A stretch of DNA of 64,000 nucleotides from CAZLKT01 sp964560205 (GCA_964560205.1 CAZLKT010000001.1:1-64000); one strand, 5' to 3'. Shown: positions 8,657-17,800, counted from the first letter of the stretch. Notes: a model not told the origin generated them from the sequence alone. Made by a program: numbers and translations.

Positions 8657-10174
8657 ATGATACGACAACTTCATACGGTTGCCTTCCGAGGCATTAAGGC
8701 CTTTCCTGTGGCAGTACAGCTGCAGGTTACGGGTGGAAGCCTTCCATGCTTTTCCATTGTGGGTTTGCCAGATAAAGCCGTTGTGGAATCCAGGGAGCGT
8801 ATTAGGGCGGCCCTTTCCACCTTAGGTCTTTCTCTGCCACCAAAACGAATCATTATGAACTTGTCTCCTGCCAATATTCAAAAAGAGGGAAACCATTATG
8901 ATCTCCCCCTTGCCATGGCCCTTCTCATGTCCTTAGGGATCCTCCCCGAAGAACTGGAGCACTCCATTGCATTGGGAGAACTCGGCCTAGATGCCACAAT
9001 AAAGCCAGTGGAGGGTGTTTTGTGCGCGGCCCTCTTGGCATCAGAACATCAGCGTTTATTTATTTGTCCAGGAGAATGTGGAGGAGAGGCAGCATGGAAT
9101 GGCTCTGCCACGAATATTTTAGCGCCTTACCATCTCCTGGACATCATTAATCATTTCAAAGGGACCCATGTGCTCTCTCCGCCCCAAGGAAAGTTAGAAA
9201 AACAAGAGGAAAAAATCTCATTATGTGATGGACTCAAGGAGATAAAAGGTCAGGAAACTCCCAAGCGCGTCATCAGCATTGCTGCTGCAGGGCAACACGA
9301 TGTACTCCTCTATGGGCCACCAGGCACGGGAAAGTCTATGTTGGCAAGTGCCCTTATTACGTTACTTCCTCCCCTGACTCCTCAGGAAGCTCTTGAGGTG
9401 AGTATGATTCATGGTCTTCATGGATATAAGGGACATTTGCTTCGGTATCGTCCTTTTCGCAACCCCCATCATTCTGTCTCCATGGCAGCTCTCATAGGCG
9501 GTGGAAGCAGGGCACTTCCTGGGGAGGTTTCTCTGGCCCACGGCGGTGTACTTTTTTTAGACGAGCTTCCAGAATTTTCTCGCATGGCATTAGAATCCCT
9601 CCGTCCCGTCTTAGAATCTGGAGAGGCTGTGGTGGCACGAGCCAATTATCATGTCACGTACCCAGCACAATTTCAGTTGGTGGCAGCTATGAACCCCTGT
9701 CCCTGCGGATTTTTAGGAGTCTCCCAACGACAATGCTCAAAAGCACCAGAATGCGGAAAACGCTATCAACAACGTCTTTCCGGCCCATTTCTTGACAGAA
9801 TCGATCTTTTTTGTCATGTCTCCTCCCCTGACCCCAAAGATATACTCCCACACTCCACAAAGGATGACTCTCATTCCTCTTTGCAAGAACACATAGCAAC
9901 AGCCCATACAATACAGGAAAAACGATACACCGAATATGGAATTACCCGCAACGCAAAAGCTCCACCCCATCTTTTAGATAGGGAAATTTCTGACAATGGA
10001 GAGGTTTGTCAGCTTTTGCACAAAGCCATTGGACAATTCTCCCTTTCGGTGCGAGGATACTATCGAGTCATTCGTGTGGCCCGCACCATTGCAGATTTAG
10101 AACAAGCACCACGTATCAGTCGGTGCCACGTGGCCGAAGCCCTGTCCTATCGCACCCTTCCTACGTTTGGATAA
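8657..10174 (+). CDS. comM: ComM/YifB-family Mg-chelatase-like AAA+ ATPase
   Basis: ComM is a hexameric helicase that extends branch migration during integration of transforming DNA. The 505-residue protein has the N-terminal Lon-like ChlI domain (VGLPDKAVVESRERIRAAL), the AAA+ core with Walker A GPPGTGKS at about 219-226, Walker B LFLDELPEF, the FRNPHHS segment, and the C-terminal Mg_chelatase domain (RVIRVARTIADLE). A cysteine set CPCGFLG...CSKAPECG follows the AAA core, as usual for the family. It is a stand-alone gene with its own promoter. Whether this organism is transformable cannot be judged from it. Confidence 0.95.
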   Translation: MIRQLHTVAFRGIKAFPVAVQLQVTGGSLPCFSIVGLPDKAVVESRERIRAALSTLGLSLPPKRIIMNLSPANIQKEGNHYDLPLAMALLMSLGILPEELEHSIALGELGLDATIKPVEGVLCAALLASEHQRLFICPGECGGEAAWNGSATNILAPYHLLDIINHFKGTHVLSPPQGKLEKQEEKISLCDGLKEIKGQETPKRVISIAAAGQHDVLLYGPPGTGKSMLASALITLLPPLTPQEALEVSMIHGLHGYKGHLLRYRPFRNPHHSVSMAALIGGGSRALPGEVSLAHGGVLFLDELPEFSRMALESLRPVLESGEAVVARANYHVTYPAQFQLVAAMNPCPCGFLGVSQRQCSKAPECGKRYQQRLSGPFLDRIDLFCHVSSPDPKDILPHSTKDDSHSSLQEHIATAHTIQEKRYTEYGITRNAKAPPHLLDREISDNGEVCQLLHKAIGQFSLSVRGYYRVIRVARTIADLEQAPRISRCHVAEALSYRTLPTFG

Positions 10175-10329
10175 TGGGTGAAGCTCCCCTGCCCCGTAAA
10201 ATCTCCTTGTATCTTCACAAAATGGATCTCTGAGCTTTTTCTTTGTCTCCCTCCATGATTCCTCTTGCACCCATAATGAAACCTACCGTATACTCCACAG
10301 AGTATCGATATATATTTGATGTTTTCTTC

Positions 10330-11994
10330 ATGCATGATCCTGCCAACACCCCTGTAAAAAAACCCCAATGGTACGTAACAGCCGTATTCGGAGCTTTAGC
10401 AATGGCTTTTATCGTCACCTCTTTTCAGTACATCCCTTTAAATTTTTTGCAACCGGCTGTGTTATCTGTGGGCGGACACGCGGTGCGTCTTTTGGAGTTT
10501 CGTCAAGCCGTTGCCAGGAAAATGGATCTCCTACGCGCGCACAAATATAATCCTGCTCACCTGAAAGATTTTCTTATAAAAGAAATCGCAGAGGAGAAAG
10601 CCCTTGCTTTGGAAATGGAAAAGCTCGGAATTCGTGTGTCCAAAAAATATGCACGGGAAAAACTACAGGAAAAATTTCAGGATACACGAGGGAAGTTTGA
10701 TGAATCTCTGCTGAAAAAGTATCGTGAACGTTATGGCCTGACGGTACCACAGATGATTCGAGAGGAGCAGTATCGCATCGGGGTAGAACGCCTTCGAAAA
10801 GCCCTGTTACAACACGTCCCCGAGCATACCCCCATTGTTTCTCTGGCTGTAAAGGGTTTTTTTCAAAAACGTCAGGGATATTATTATGCATTCTCTTTTT
10901 CAGAGGAAAAAGTAACGGCTTCACCTTCTGAAAAAGAATTGAAAGAGCTTTTTGCACAAGGGGCCCTTCATGCTCCAGAGTATAGAACCTATACTTTTAT
11001 TCATTTTTCTCCAGAAACCCTGGCAAAAGAGATGACTGTTTCATCTCAAGACATAGAAGATGAAGTAAAAAAGATGGGGTCTCATGAAAAAAATCCACAG
11101 GAAAAAGCAGAAAAAACTCTTCGCCTTCACAAAGCTGTGAAAAAGGCAGAAGACCTTTTTGTGCGAATAGAGGAAGATATTGGCGCAGGGGACACCCTCG
11201 AAAAGATCGCAAAGCACTATAATCTTCCCCTATATGTCACCACCACCGATGCGCGAGGGCGTGCTCCCAAGGGAAAGAAAAATGAAGCATTCCTCATGCA
11301 GATAGAAGATGACCATGAACGAAATCATGTTCAAAAAGAGCTTGTACAAAAAGTTTTTGCATCCAATAAAGACCAAGACCCGGAATGGATACAAACCACA
11401 TCAGGCAATACCATCTTCTCTGTGGTACAAGATGTTACTCCAGAAAGAGAATATACCTACGAAGAAGTGCGGCCCCTTCTGGAAAAAAAGTGGAGAACAG
11501 AAAAGCAGAAAAATGCATGTATAACAAAAGCCAAGCATGTTGCGGAAGAGATGAGTCGGCAGAAGGCCGCATATAAAGATATGAATGATACCTCAGGTCT
11601 GAACATAGGAAGGAAGATGCCATCCGAGGCGTTCGTTCCGCCCCTCGGTCTGCAAGACATAAATCAGGAAAAAATCATACCCCTTCCGGTGAAAAAAGCA
11701 CTCTTTCATTTGACAGAAAAAAGTGCCGTAACTGTGGTTGATAAAAAAATTGTTTACGTGGTCTTTTTGGATCGCATTGATAATGGTGGGGTTTCTGAAA
11801 AACCTGGTATGGGCGAGGGAGAAGTGGGGGAGGTGGCTTATCTCATGCAACGAGAGCTGGAAGGGTTTTTCTGGTCTTGTTATGTAGAATCTTTGAAGAA
11901 AAAATACCCTCTCTCCGTTGAAAAATCCATGGTGGATGGATTGTTTGATGGCGCAGGAGATGTTGAACAAGCTGAAGAAGCTGAACAAGAATAG
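10330..11994 (+). CDS. PpiD-like SurA_N-domain periplasmic chaperone, parvulin domain apparently degenerate
   Basis: PpiD proteins are anchored in the inner membrane and help newly exported proteins fold near the Sec translocon. The 554-residue product has one N-terminal helix (WYVTAVFGALAMAFIVTSF), then a SurA/PpiD N-terminal chaperone module (LSVGGHAVRLLEFRQAV, KLGIRVSKKYAREKL, GKFDESLLKKYRERYGLT). Where PpiD carries its parvulin isomerase domain, the sequence is charged and short, and I cannot see the usual conserved core. It may act as a chaperone only. The start is uncertain. The ATG at 10330 puts a short cytoplasmic tail before the helix, and ATGs at 10243, 10255 and 10276 are also in frame. 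rsfS follows 12 bases downstream. Confidence 0.8.
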   Translation: MHDPANTPVKKPQWYVTAVFGALAMAFIVTSFQYIPLNFLQPAVLSVGGHAVRLLEFRQAVARKMDLLRAHKYNPAHLKDFLIKEIAEEKALALEMEKLGIRVSKKYAREKLQEKFQDTRGKFDESLLKKYRERYGLTVPQMIREEQYRIGVERLRKALLQHVPEHTPIVSLAVKGFFQKRQGYYYAFSFSEEKVTASPSEKELKELFAQGALHAPEYRTYTFIHFSPETLAKEMTVSSQDIEDEVKKMGSHEKNPQEKAEKTLRLHKAVKKAEDLFVRIEEDIGAGDTLEKIAKHYNLPLYVTTTDARGRAPKGKKNEAFLMQIEDDHERNHVQKELVQKVFASNKDQDPEWIQTTSGNTIFSVVQDVTPEREYTYEEVRPLLEKKWRTEKQKNACITKAKHVAEEMSRQKAAYKDMNDTSGLNIGRKMPSEAFVPPLGLQDINQEKIIPLPVKKALFHLTEKSAVTVVDKKIVYVVFLDRIDNGGVSEKPGMGEGEVGEVAYLMQRELEGFFWSCYVESLKKKYPLSVEKSMVDGLFDGAGDVEQAEEAEQE

Positions 11995-12006
11995 AAGGAA
12001 AAATTT

Positions 12007-12369
12007 ATGAACTGTACATTGCCGCCATTGGAAGATGATATAATGAAAGCTCTTCAGGAGAAGGGGGCGCAGGATATCGTGTGGCTTTATGTGAAAGATG
12101 TCTTTCCCCTCACATCATATTTCTGCATTGCTTCTGTGACGTCCCAAAGACACCTCGATACTTTGGCAAATGCCGTAAAAGACGTCTGCCGTCGTCACGA
12201 TTTTCTTCCACCTATTCAAGGGAAGGACCTCGGAGAAACCATATGGGTGGTTGTGGATGCAGGCACAAGCTTCGTGCACCTTTTCACGCCAGAAGCACGA
12301 GAATATTATGCTTTAGAAGAACGCTGGAAAACAACCATTGATACGAAAACGCTTCATGGAGGTACGTAA
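12007..12369 (+). CDS. rsfS: Ribosomal silencing factor RsfS
   Basis: RsfS (RsfA/YbeB, Iojap family) binds ribosomal protein L14 and blocks joining of the subunits when nutrients are scarce. The 120-residue protein matches the family in length and in the segments GAQDIVWLYVKDVFPLTSYFCIA (shown here only in part as DIVWLYVKD), LANAVKD, and WVVVDAGTSFVHLFTPEAREYYALEERW. It follows the PpiD-like gene by 12 bases. Its stop lies just before the bamE start, so the three genes probably form one transcript. Confidence 0.93.
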   Translation: MNCTLPPLEDDIMKALQEKGAQDIVWLYVKDVFPLTSYFCIASVTSQRHLDTLANAVKDVCRRHDFLPPIQGKDLGETIWVVVDAGTSFVHLFTPEAREYYALEERWKTTIDTKTLHGGT

Positions 12370-12376
12370 AATTCCT

Positions 12377-12883
12377 ATGATACACAAAATCTCCTCTTCT
12401 CAAGGACACTTTTTTTCTCGGATCTCCTTTTCCGCGTTTTTTTTCTGTCTTGCCAGCAGCCTTGTTACCTTATCTGGATGTGAAACCATAGAGGACCGAC
12501 GAGGATTTTTTCTCTCTCCACAGGAACTGACTGCTTTGAAAAAAGGCATCAACACCATGACAAAGAACGATGTCTCTGCGCTCATTGGCTTTCCAACCTA
12601 CATATTTTCCTTTGATAAAAACTCCTGGCACTATTTGGGAGAAACCATCACCAGGGAGGCATTTTTTCGTCCTACCCTCTCTCAAAGCCCTTCTTATATC
12701 CTCTGCTTTGACGCAAATGGTGTACTACTCTCCATAGAAGAATCTGAAGGCCCTGTGGACATCACAATCTCTTCGGAAGAAACCGTGCTGCCCTCCGACC
12801 ATGGCACAGAAGTGCTTCGACAGATGTTCCACAAATTTGGCAAATTCCCCAAAGCAACGCCATCCGCCAAAGCACCCCACTAA
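12377..12883 (+). CDS. bamE: Outer-membrane assembly lipoprotein BamE
   Basis: BamE (SmpA/OmlA) is a small lipoprotein of the BAM complex that inserts beta-barrel proteins with BamA. The 168-residue product has a signal peptide with lipobox LSGC, then the BamE fold: LSPQELTALKKGINTMTKNDVSALIGFP, matching the family's 'l..i..G.tk.eV...lG.P' pattern, and WHYLGE...ILCFDANGVL. The C terminus is extended and basic (KFPKATPSAKAPH). The ATG at 12377 gives the best signal peptide. GGAGG lies 14 bases upstream, a slightly long spacing. In-frame ATGs at 12338 and 12356 overlap rsfS. BamA and BamB are elsewhere in this window. Confidence 0.88.
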   Translation: MIHKISSSQGHFFSRISFSAFFFCLASSLVTLSGCETIEDRRGFFLSPQELTALKKGINTMTKNDVSALIGFPTYIFSFDKNSWHYLGETITREAFFRPTLSQSPSYILCFDANGVLLSIEESEGPVDITISSEETVLPSDHGTEVLRQMFHKFGKFPKATPSAKAPH

Positions 12884-13127
12884 CACAACCAGCATAAATT
12901 TGCAAAGGGACGTTTCCCTGGAGGCCCAAATAACGCGTGCATACGCCCTTGCATGCTTCGTGTAAAAGGACTTTCATAGCACGCATAGCGGTTGCATGTG
13001 AGGCTGCCACAAATAAAATTGTGATCAGAGATTTGCATTACGTATATAAAATTGTTTATTATGAGATTTTTTACAATCTATTATGAAAAAAAATTTTTTA
13101 CATTTTAAAAGATGTTTTTTTAACGAT

Positions 13128-13886
13128 TCATGAAGGCAAAAGCGCCTTTGTGCGAGCCTGCGCAACAAGGGGCTGTATCAAAGCATGGGGTACTGCCTTA
13201 TATGCTCGTGGTGCAAGGTTACCAAGGGTAAAGGGTCCATAGGCTATGCGTGTAAGTCGTAAAACTTTTATGCCAATGGACTGCAAAAGCACCCGTATCT
13301 CTCGCTTTTTTCCCTCTTGTAAAGAGATATGAAGACAAAGGGGCTGTGATGTCAGGATTTTTATGACACACGGCTGATATCGTGTACCATCCACCACCAT
13401 CCCCCTTTCTATGTCGTGTAACTTTTTTCGGGTATCTTCGCTGCTCCAAGGAGATGTGACAACCACATGGTATTGGCGAATAAACGCCTGCTGAGGGTGT
13501 TCTAAAAAAGAAGCCAGAGCAGATGATGTCGTGAGGAGAAGAAGCCCCTCTGAGGCCATATCTAAGCGCCCCACATAGATAATACGATGATGGCTTTTTT
13601 CCAGATCATGCAGATGAGAAAAGATTGTCTTTCGATCCCATGGATCTTTTGTTGTCACAAGGAACCCTGGTGGTTTGTGATAACACCATAACCTCGGTAA
13701 AGACATGGGCGAAGAGACCACAGCACCATCAAGTTTCACGATACTATGGCTAAATACAAAGAATGCAGGGGTCATCACCACCGCATGATCCACTATAACA
13801 CGACCGGAAAATATGGCTTTTTCAGCTTCACGGCGAGAAAGAGGTGTTCGTGCAGCAAGGTATTTGGCAAGCCGAACCCCTGCCAT
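13128..13886 (-). CDS. rluB: RsuA/RluB-family rRNA pseudouridine synthase
   Basis: These enzymes convert specific uridines of rRNA to pseudouridine. The 252-residue protein has an N-terminal S4 RNA-binding domain (RLAKYLAARTPLSRREAEKAI), then the catalytic domain with VGRLDMASEGLLLLT, whose Asp is the nucleophile, and KKREIRVLLQSIGIKVLRLTRIAYGPF. The family's usual long basic C-terminal tail is absent. RluB, RluE and RluF share these motifs, so the precise target (23S position 2605 for RluB) is inferred. It lies 16 bases downstream of mucR on the same strand. Confidence 0.88.
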   Translation of the reverse strand: MAGVRLAKYLAARTPLSRREAEKAIFSGRVIVDHAVVMTPAFFVFSHSIVKLDGAVVSSPMSLPRLWCYHKPPGFLVTTKDPWDRKTIFSHLHDLEKSHHRIIYVGRLDMASEGLLLLTTSSALASFLEHPQQAFIRQYHVVVTSPWSSEDTRKKLHDIERGMVVDGTRYQPCVIKILTSQPLCLHISLQEGKKREIRVLLQSIGIKVLRLTRIAYGPFTLGNLAPRAYKAVPHALIQPLVAQARTKALLPS

Positions 13887-13902
13887 CTTTCACAAAGCTT
13901 GC

Positions 13903-14361
13903 TTAGGCTGCTGATTGCTGTGCCGCCGCGGCTTCTCTTGCCTTTGACGCACGTCCCAGACCATTAAATTTTGCCAGACTGCTTCTCTTTGCTGCATATC
14001 CAGCTGCCACCATGGGATAGTCTGGTGGAAGACCCCATTTTGCTCGATACTCCTCTGGTGTCATCTTGTATGATGTGCGCAAATGGCGCTTAAGCATTTT
14101 AAGCTTCTTTCCATCTTCCAAGCATATAAGGTGAGACTCTGTCACTGATGACGCAATATCCACTGCTGGATGAAGCGCACCACGATTTCCTGTGGCATTT
14201 TGCAAGTTTTTCAATGTCGTGAATGTCTGCTGAATAAGAGATGTGAGCTCTGCAGGCTCCACTTTATGTTGTGCGACATACGCAGACACAATCTGACCAA
14301 GCACTTCAAGTACTCCTGTGGTGTCTTTTGTCTGCTCTTTTTCCCAAAAGCGAGAACTCAT
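13903..14361 (-). CDS. mucR: MucR/Ros-family zinc-finger transcription regulator
   Basis: MucR is an alphaproteobacterial DNA-binding and nucleoid-organising protein that represses genes for surface polysaccharide, motility and virulence, and usually its own gene. The 152-residue product contains the family signature almost intact: CLEDGKKLKMLKRHLRTSY, then MTPEEYRAKWGLPPDYPMVA. The Cys, Asp and His of the finger are visible. The N-terminal 60 residues are helical and probably mediate oligomers. The C-terminal tail is Ala- and Gln-rich. GGAG lies 9 bases before the ATG. This is the clearest taxonomic marker in the window. Confidence 0.95.
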   Translation of the reverse strand: MSSRFWEKEQTKDTTGVLEVLGQIVSAYVAQHKVEPAELTSLIQQTFTTLKNLQNATGNRGALHPAVDIASSVTESHLICLEDGKKLKMLKRHLRTSYKMTPEEYRAKWGLPPDYPMVAAGYAAKRSSLAKFNGLGRASKAREAAAAQQSAA

Positions 14362-14640
14362 ATTTCAAAACTCCGTGTTAATTTGTCCCTAATGCGTGAA
14401 CTGTACTATATTTATAAAAAATATGCAAGAGTTATTTTGCGATTTTTTTGTAAAGTGGAATTTTATTGCAAGAAAGGCAACATTTTTTTTCATTTAAAAG
14501 GACTATCAAAAACCGCTCCACAGATTTTTTTTTATTAATTTGCGAGAAAAAAGACGAAAAAACAAACAAAAAACTATTATACATTTTTTTTATAAAATAT
14601 ATAGTCATACAAACCAAAAAAAAATTTTTATAAAACGCTC
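14362..14640. other. A+T-rich spacer upstream of mucR
   Basis: About 280 bases between the end of the AI-2E permease gene and the mucR start, both on the minus strand. It is dense in A/T tracts, as MucR-family targets tend to be, so autoregulation here is plausible. A TATAAT lies near 14577 on the minus strand, without a convincing -35. I see no open frame or stable hairpin worth calling. Confidence 0.45.
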
Positions 14641-15711
14641 TTATTTTGAAAAAAGATAAAATGTGCTCTGAAGGTAATGTTTCCTTGCAATACGCCACAA
14701 AGCTGCAAGAATAGTGGCCACAGGGAGAGCTAAAAGGATACCCGTAATGCCCTTTATCATAGCTCCAGCAAAGATTGTAAAGAGTACAATCACCGGATGA
14801 ATCCCAATTCTTTTTCCAATAAACCACGGTGTGAGGATGCCTCCTTCCAACATTTGTCCACCAATATAAATAATACTTATAGATATAATAGCGGATGCTG
14901 TCTCATATTGAAAAAAGCTGAGGAAGCTCGCACTCAGAAACCCGAATACCAATCCAAAATAAGGAATAAAGGTTAAAATACCCGTAAGTATTCCAATAAC
15001 TGTCCCAAATTGTATGCCTAGTATACTTAATGCACAAGAATAATAGAGTGCTAGCACAGCACACACAGCAGACTGTCCACGGAAATAGGAAGAAAGTGCC
15101 TGATGTACCTCTTCGAGCCCACCAAAAAAGGAGGCACGATATCGCAGAGGAATCAAAAGCTGCAGTCTGTTTTGGATGCTGTCCCAGTCCCGCATGAGAT
15201 GAAAACCTATGAGGGGGGTCACGAGGCAAATAATGCATACTCGTGCCAACTCCCAGCTGTTTTGCAAAATGCCCATGAGGTACTGAATACCCCACTGGGT
15301 GATGTTATTGAAAAGCGTATTGACGGATTCCTGCAGGCTTGACTCTGGTGAAACATATTGCGATGTTTTTTGGACCCAGGGATGCAGCCACTCCCAAAAA
15401 GACTCCCGATAGGTCACCAGGTATTGTGAAATCACCAGGATCATGTTTTTCACAGCCGGAAGAAGCAAAATTGCCCCCATAATGAATAAGACATAAAGGA
15501 TAATGGTGAGACCAAGGGCAGATATGGTGGAGGAAATACCTTTAAGCGACGCCCACTGCACCAGGGGACGAAAAAGATACGCAATAAGCCACCCCAGCAA
15601 AAATGGTGCAAGGATGGAAAAAAAGAAATACGTGAAGATAAGAAAAAGGAGAAAAATACTTGCTCCATAAATCCATGCTCGTGTGGAAACTTTTTGAAAA
15701 ATCTGTGTCAT
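14641..15711 (-). CDS. AI-2E family (PerM/YdiK-type) membrane transporter
   Basis: The 356-residue protein has about eight hydrophobic helices and the family's late conserved section: GILTGILTFIPYFGLVFG, LEGGILTPWFIGKRIGIHPVIVLFTIFAGA, and GITGILLALPVATIL. Family members include putative exporters of autoinducer-2 and Na/H antiporters, so the substrate is unknown. I chose the ATG at 15711 because GGAGGA precedes it. It overlaps the pgsA stop as ATGA, so translation is probably coupled. In many Proteobacteria a perM homologue neighbours a DnaA-related hda gene and pgsA, which fits part of this arrangement. Confidence 0.88.
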   Translation of the reverse strand: MTQIFQKVSTRAWIYGASIFLLFLIFTYFFFSILAPFLLGWLIAYLFRPLVQWASLKGISSTISALGLTIILYVLFIMGAILLLPAVKNMILVISQYLVTYRESFWEWLHPWVQKTSQYVSPESSLQESVNTLFNNITQWGIQYLMGILQNSWELARVCIICLVTPLIGFHLMRDWDSIQNRLQLLIPLRYRASFFGGLEEVHQALSSYFRGQSAVCAVLALYYSCALSILGIQFGTVIGILTGILTFIPYFGLVFGFLSASFLSFFQYETASAIISISIIYIGGQMLEGGILTPWFIGKRIGIHPVIVLFTIFAGAMIKGITGILLALPVATILAALWRIARKHYLQSTFYLFSK

Positions 15712-16286
15712 TTTATCTTCCTCCATAAATCATATGCTTGCATTCCGTAAGAACAGAACGACCATACGGTGGTGCAAAAAACACAATAACCCATAACAAT
15801 GAAAAGTGTTTTTTCTTTTTCAAAAAAATGCGGATACAGTAAGGATAGGAATCCGAAAAGCCCCATAATACTTTGGAGCGTTGTACTTATCTTACTGGAC
15901 ATACAAGGGGGGAATATTTTTATGTTTTTCCAAAACATCACTCCCGCCCCCACAAGGAGGATGATGTCTCTTATGATAATACTCCAGTACACAAAGGAAA
16001 AAATAAGCCCCTTCATCCACAGGCTTGTCAATATGGCTCCAAGAAAAATCTTATCTGCCAGAGGATCGAGAATTTTTCCTGTGGAAGACACAGCGTCCCA
16101 TCTTCGAGCGAGAAACCCATCCGCGTAATCAGTGAGGGCTGCAAGAAGAAACAACGCACAAGACAATCCATATTTTTGGATAGAAAGAGTACATACAATG
16201 AGAGGGGCAAAAAAAATGCGTGCAGCTGTTATAATGTTGGGAAGTATTTTAAAAATGCACAAAAAAAGCTCCTTGGCTGCATTCAA
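15708..16286 (-). CDS. pgsA: CDP-diacylglycerol-glycerol-3-phosphate 3-phosphatidyltransferase
   Basis: PgsA makes phosphatidylglycerol phosphate, the committed step to phosphatidylglycerol and cardiolipin. The 192-residue membrane protein carries the CDP-alcohol phosphatidyltransferase signature DYADGFLARRWDAVSS then GKILDPLADK, with the aspartates at the right spacing. An N-terminal LPNIITAARIFFAPLIV is typical. The start is a TTG at 16286 without an obvious ribosome-binding site, so the true start may differ by a few codons. It overlaps the AI-2E permease gene by 4 bases. Confidence 0.92.
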   Translation of the reverse strand: MNAAKELFLCIFKILPNIITAARIFFAPLIVCTLSIQKYGLSCALFLLAALTDYADGFLARRWDAVSSTGKILDPLADKIFLGAILTSLWMKGLIFSFVYWSIIIRDIILLVGAGVMFWKNIKIFPPCMSSKISTTLQSIMGLFGFLSLLYPHFFEKEKTLFIVMGYCVFCTTVWSFCSYGMQAYDLWRKIK

Positions 16287-16349
16287 AGAACATTTTTTAC
16301 ATTTTATGTTAAAAAGTCAAGAAAAGATTGCCAAAATAGGAGAAAAGAG

Positions 16350-16366
16350 AGGAGCCGAAGCTCCCC
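16350..16366 (-). terminator. Terminator hairpin with TTCG loop
   Basis: On the minus strand GGGGAGC-TTCG-GCTCCTC forms a stem capped by the very stable UUCG tetraloop, followed by a pyrimidine run. It lies just after the stop of the low-complexity secreted protein at 16409. Confidence 0.6.
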
Positions 16367-16408
16367 TTTCAGGAAAAATGATTTAATTCGAAAATAGATG
16401 AGAGTGGA

Positions 16409-16852
16409 TTACTCTGCTTTTTCTGAACATTCCTCTTGTACGATTTTTTCTTTTTCCTGTACTGCTTGAGAAATTTGCGTTTGCTTCATCACTTTCTCTA
16501 CAACATTTGGATCGCACTCCTGTTTCTTCTCAACAATAACATGAAGCTGCTTTCTTCTTCTATTACGCTTCTTCTTTTTAGGTGCTGCAGGCTCTCCATC
16601 TGCTACTACAGGGGCTGGAACAGCAGCCTCCATCACCACCTCCACTTTTTCTTCTTGAGGTGACTCTGCAATGGCACGCTCATCCACTGCAGGCGTGGTG
16701 GGGTACACTGCTACAGCTTCAGGATCTTCTGGGTTAGACCGCGCATTAGGATCTTCTTGCATTCCAGCAACAACACCCTCACCCTCTGCGTAGATACTCT
16801 GTGCTTGACTTACAGCAAGAAGAAGCAATATATAGAATACGTTTTTCTTCAT
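16409..16852 (-). CDS. Secreted low-complexity protein of unknown function
   Basis: The 147-residue product starts with a clean Sec signal peptide (KKNVFYILLLLAVSQAQSIYA). The mature part is Pro-, Glu- and Val-rich, with a very basic cluster (KKKKRNRRRKQ) near residue 93, and ends in a charged helical stretch (VQEKEKIVQEECSEKAE). Two cysteines are present. I recognise no domain. It would be exported to the periplasm or beyond. The ATG at 16852 has GGAG upstream. An upstream TTGACA box at 16920-16925 (minus strand) may belong to its promoter. Confidence 0.7.
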   Translation of the reverse strand: MKKNVFYILLLLAVSQAQSIYAEGEGVVAGMQEDPNARSNPEDPEAVAVYPTTPAVDERAIAESPQEEKVEVVMEAAVPAPVVADGEPAAPKKKKRNRRRKQLHVIVEKKQECDPNVVEKVMKQTQISQAVQEKEKIVQEECSEKAE

Positions 16853-16990
16853 GATCGGCTCCTTATGTTTGACGTGAACAACTCTCATTGCCTATCATTA
16901 CGGAAAAATTTAAAAAAAATGTCAAGACCATTCGTAGATTGTCCCTTGGAACCCATTTGGAGATAAGAAATTTTTTTAAAAAGGAGTACC

Positions 16991-17719
16991 ATGAAGGTAA
17001 CAAAAAATTTCCGTATTTTGTGTGCTCATATTTTCTTTTATACATTTTTTGTTCTATGGACTGTTTTTTTGTCCATACCAGCGGTGCTTTTGTGGCAAAA
17101 AAAAGCAGCAGAGAAAATCTCCTCGTGGTGGACGAAGGGTCTTTTATATGCTGCAAAAACTTTTCTGGGTATCACAGTGCGCATTACAGGCAGAAAATAT
17201 CTTCCCAAAAATACTCCCTACATTCTTGCATGCCAGCATCAATCTGTCTGGGACACAATTATTTTCAGCACATTTTTGCACAATCCAGCATTCTTTTTGA
17301 AAAAATCACTTTTATGGATTCCCATCATTGGTTGGCAATTAAAACGCCTCAGGATGATTCCCGTCATACGAGAAAAGGCCATGACGAAAAAAGCGTACCA
17401 ACACTATATGGACGCTGTCACATGGGCTGTACACGAGAAAAGACCCATGGTGATTTTCCCAGAGGGAACACGGGTGCCTGTGGGACAGTCTCGTCCCTAT
17501 AGAAAAGGGGTTTTTACCCTGCACAAAAGATTTTCTCTTCCTGTGTTTCCTGTGGCACTCAACTCCGGTAATCTGTGGCCAAAACATACATTTTTTAAAA
17601 AGCCTGGCACCATTGTGTTGCGCATTTTTCCCGCCCTCCAGCGTGGATTGTCCCAGCAGGATTTTCTTCAAAATTTGCGTCATACCTTAGAAGGCACCGG
17701 AAGCTTTTTCAAAAAATAA
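16991..17719 (+). CDS. plsC: 1-acyl-sn-glycerol-3-phosphate acyltransferase
   Basis: PlsC adds the second acyl chain to lysophosphatidic acid to give phosphatidic acid at the inner membrane. The 242-residue protein has N-terminal hydrophobic helices, then the acyltransferase motifs HQSVWD (HX4D) at about residue 83, the FFLKKSLLWIPIIGW region, FPEGTR, and a following VALNSG segment. An excellent AGGAG precedes the ATG. It works downstream of GpsA and upstream of PgsA, both in this window. Confidence 0.94.
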   Translation: MKVTKNFRILCAHIFFYTFFVLWTVFLSIPAVLLWQKKAAEKISSWWTKGLLYAAKTFLGITVRITGRKYLPKNTPYILACQHQSVWDTIIFSTFLHNPAFFLKKSLLWIPIIGWQLKRLRMIPVIREKAMTKKAYQHYMDAVTWAVHEKRPMVIFPEGTRVPVGQSRPYRKGVFTLHKRFSLPVFPVALNSGNLWPKHTFFKKPGTIVLRIFPALQRGLSQQDFLQNLRHTLEGTGSFFKK

Positions 17720-17744
17720 GAGAATAAAATCGTTTTTGGGGTCT

Positions 17745-17772
17745 TTGCAAGGGGGGGTGGTTGAGATATGCT
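17745..17772 (+). promoter_or_regulatory. Probable bamA promoter
   Basis: TTGCAA (17745-17750), 16 bases with a G-rich run, then TATGCT (17767-17772), about 29 bases before the bamA TTG start. Confidence 0.45.
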
Positions 17773-17800
17773 AACACTATGTGAAGGGTAGGGGGATGTT

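Noticed and set aside
12762..13010. An 82-codon minus-strand frame across the end of bamE and the following spacer
   Set aside because: It overlaps bamE, has no signal peptide or known domain and no good ribosome-binding site. A weak VCT similarity to the 29288 protein is probably chance.
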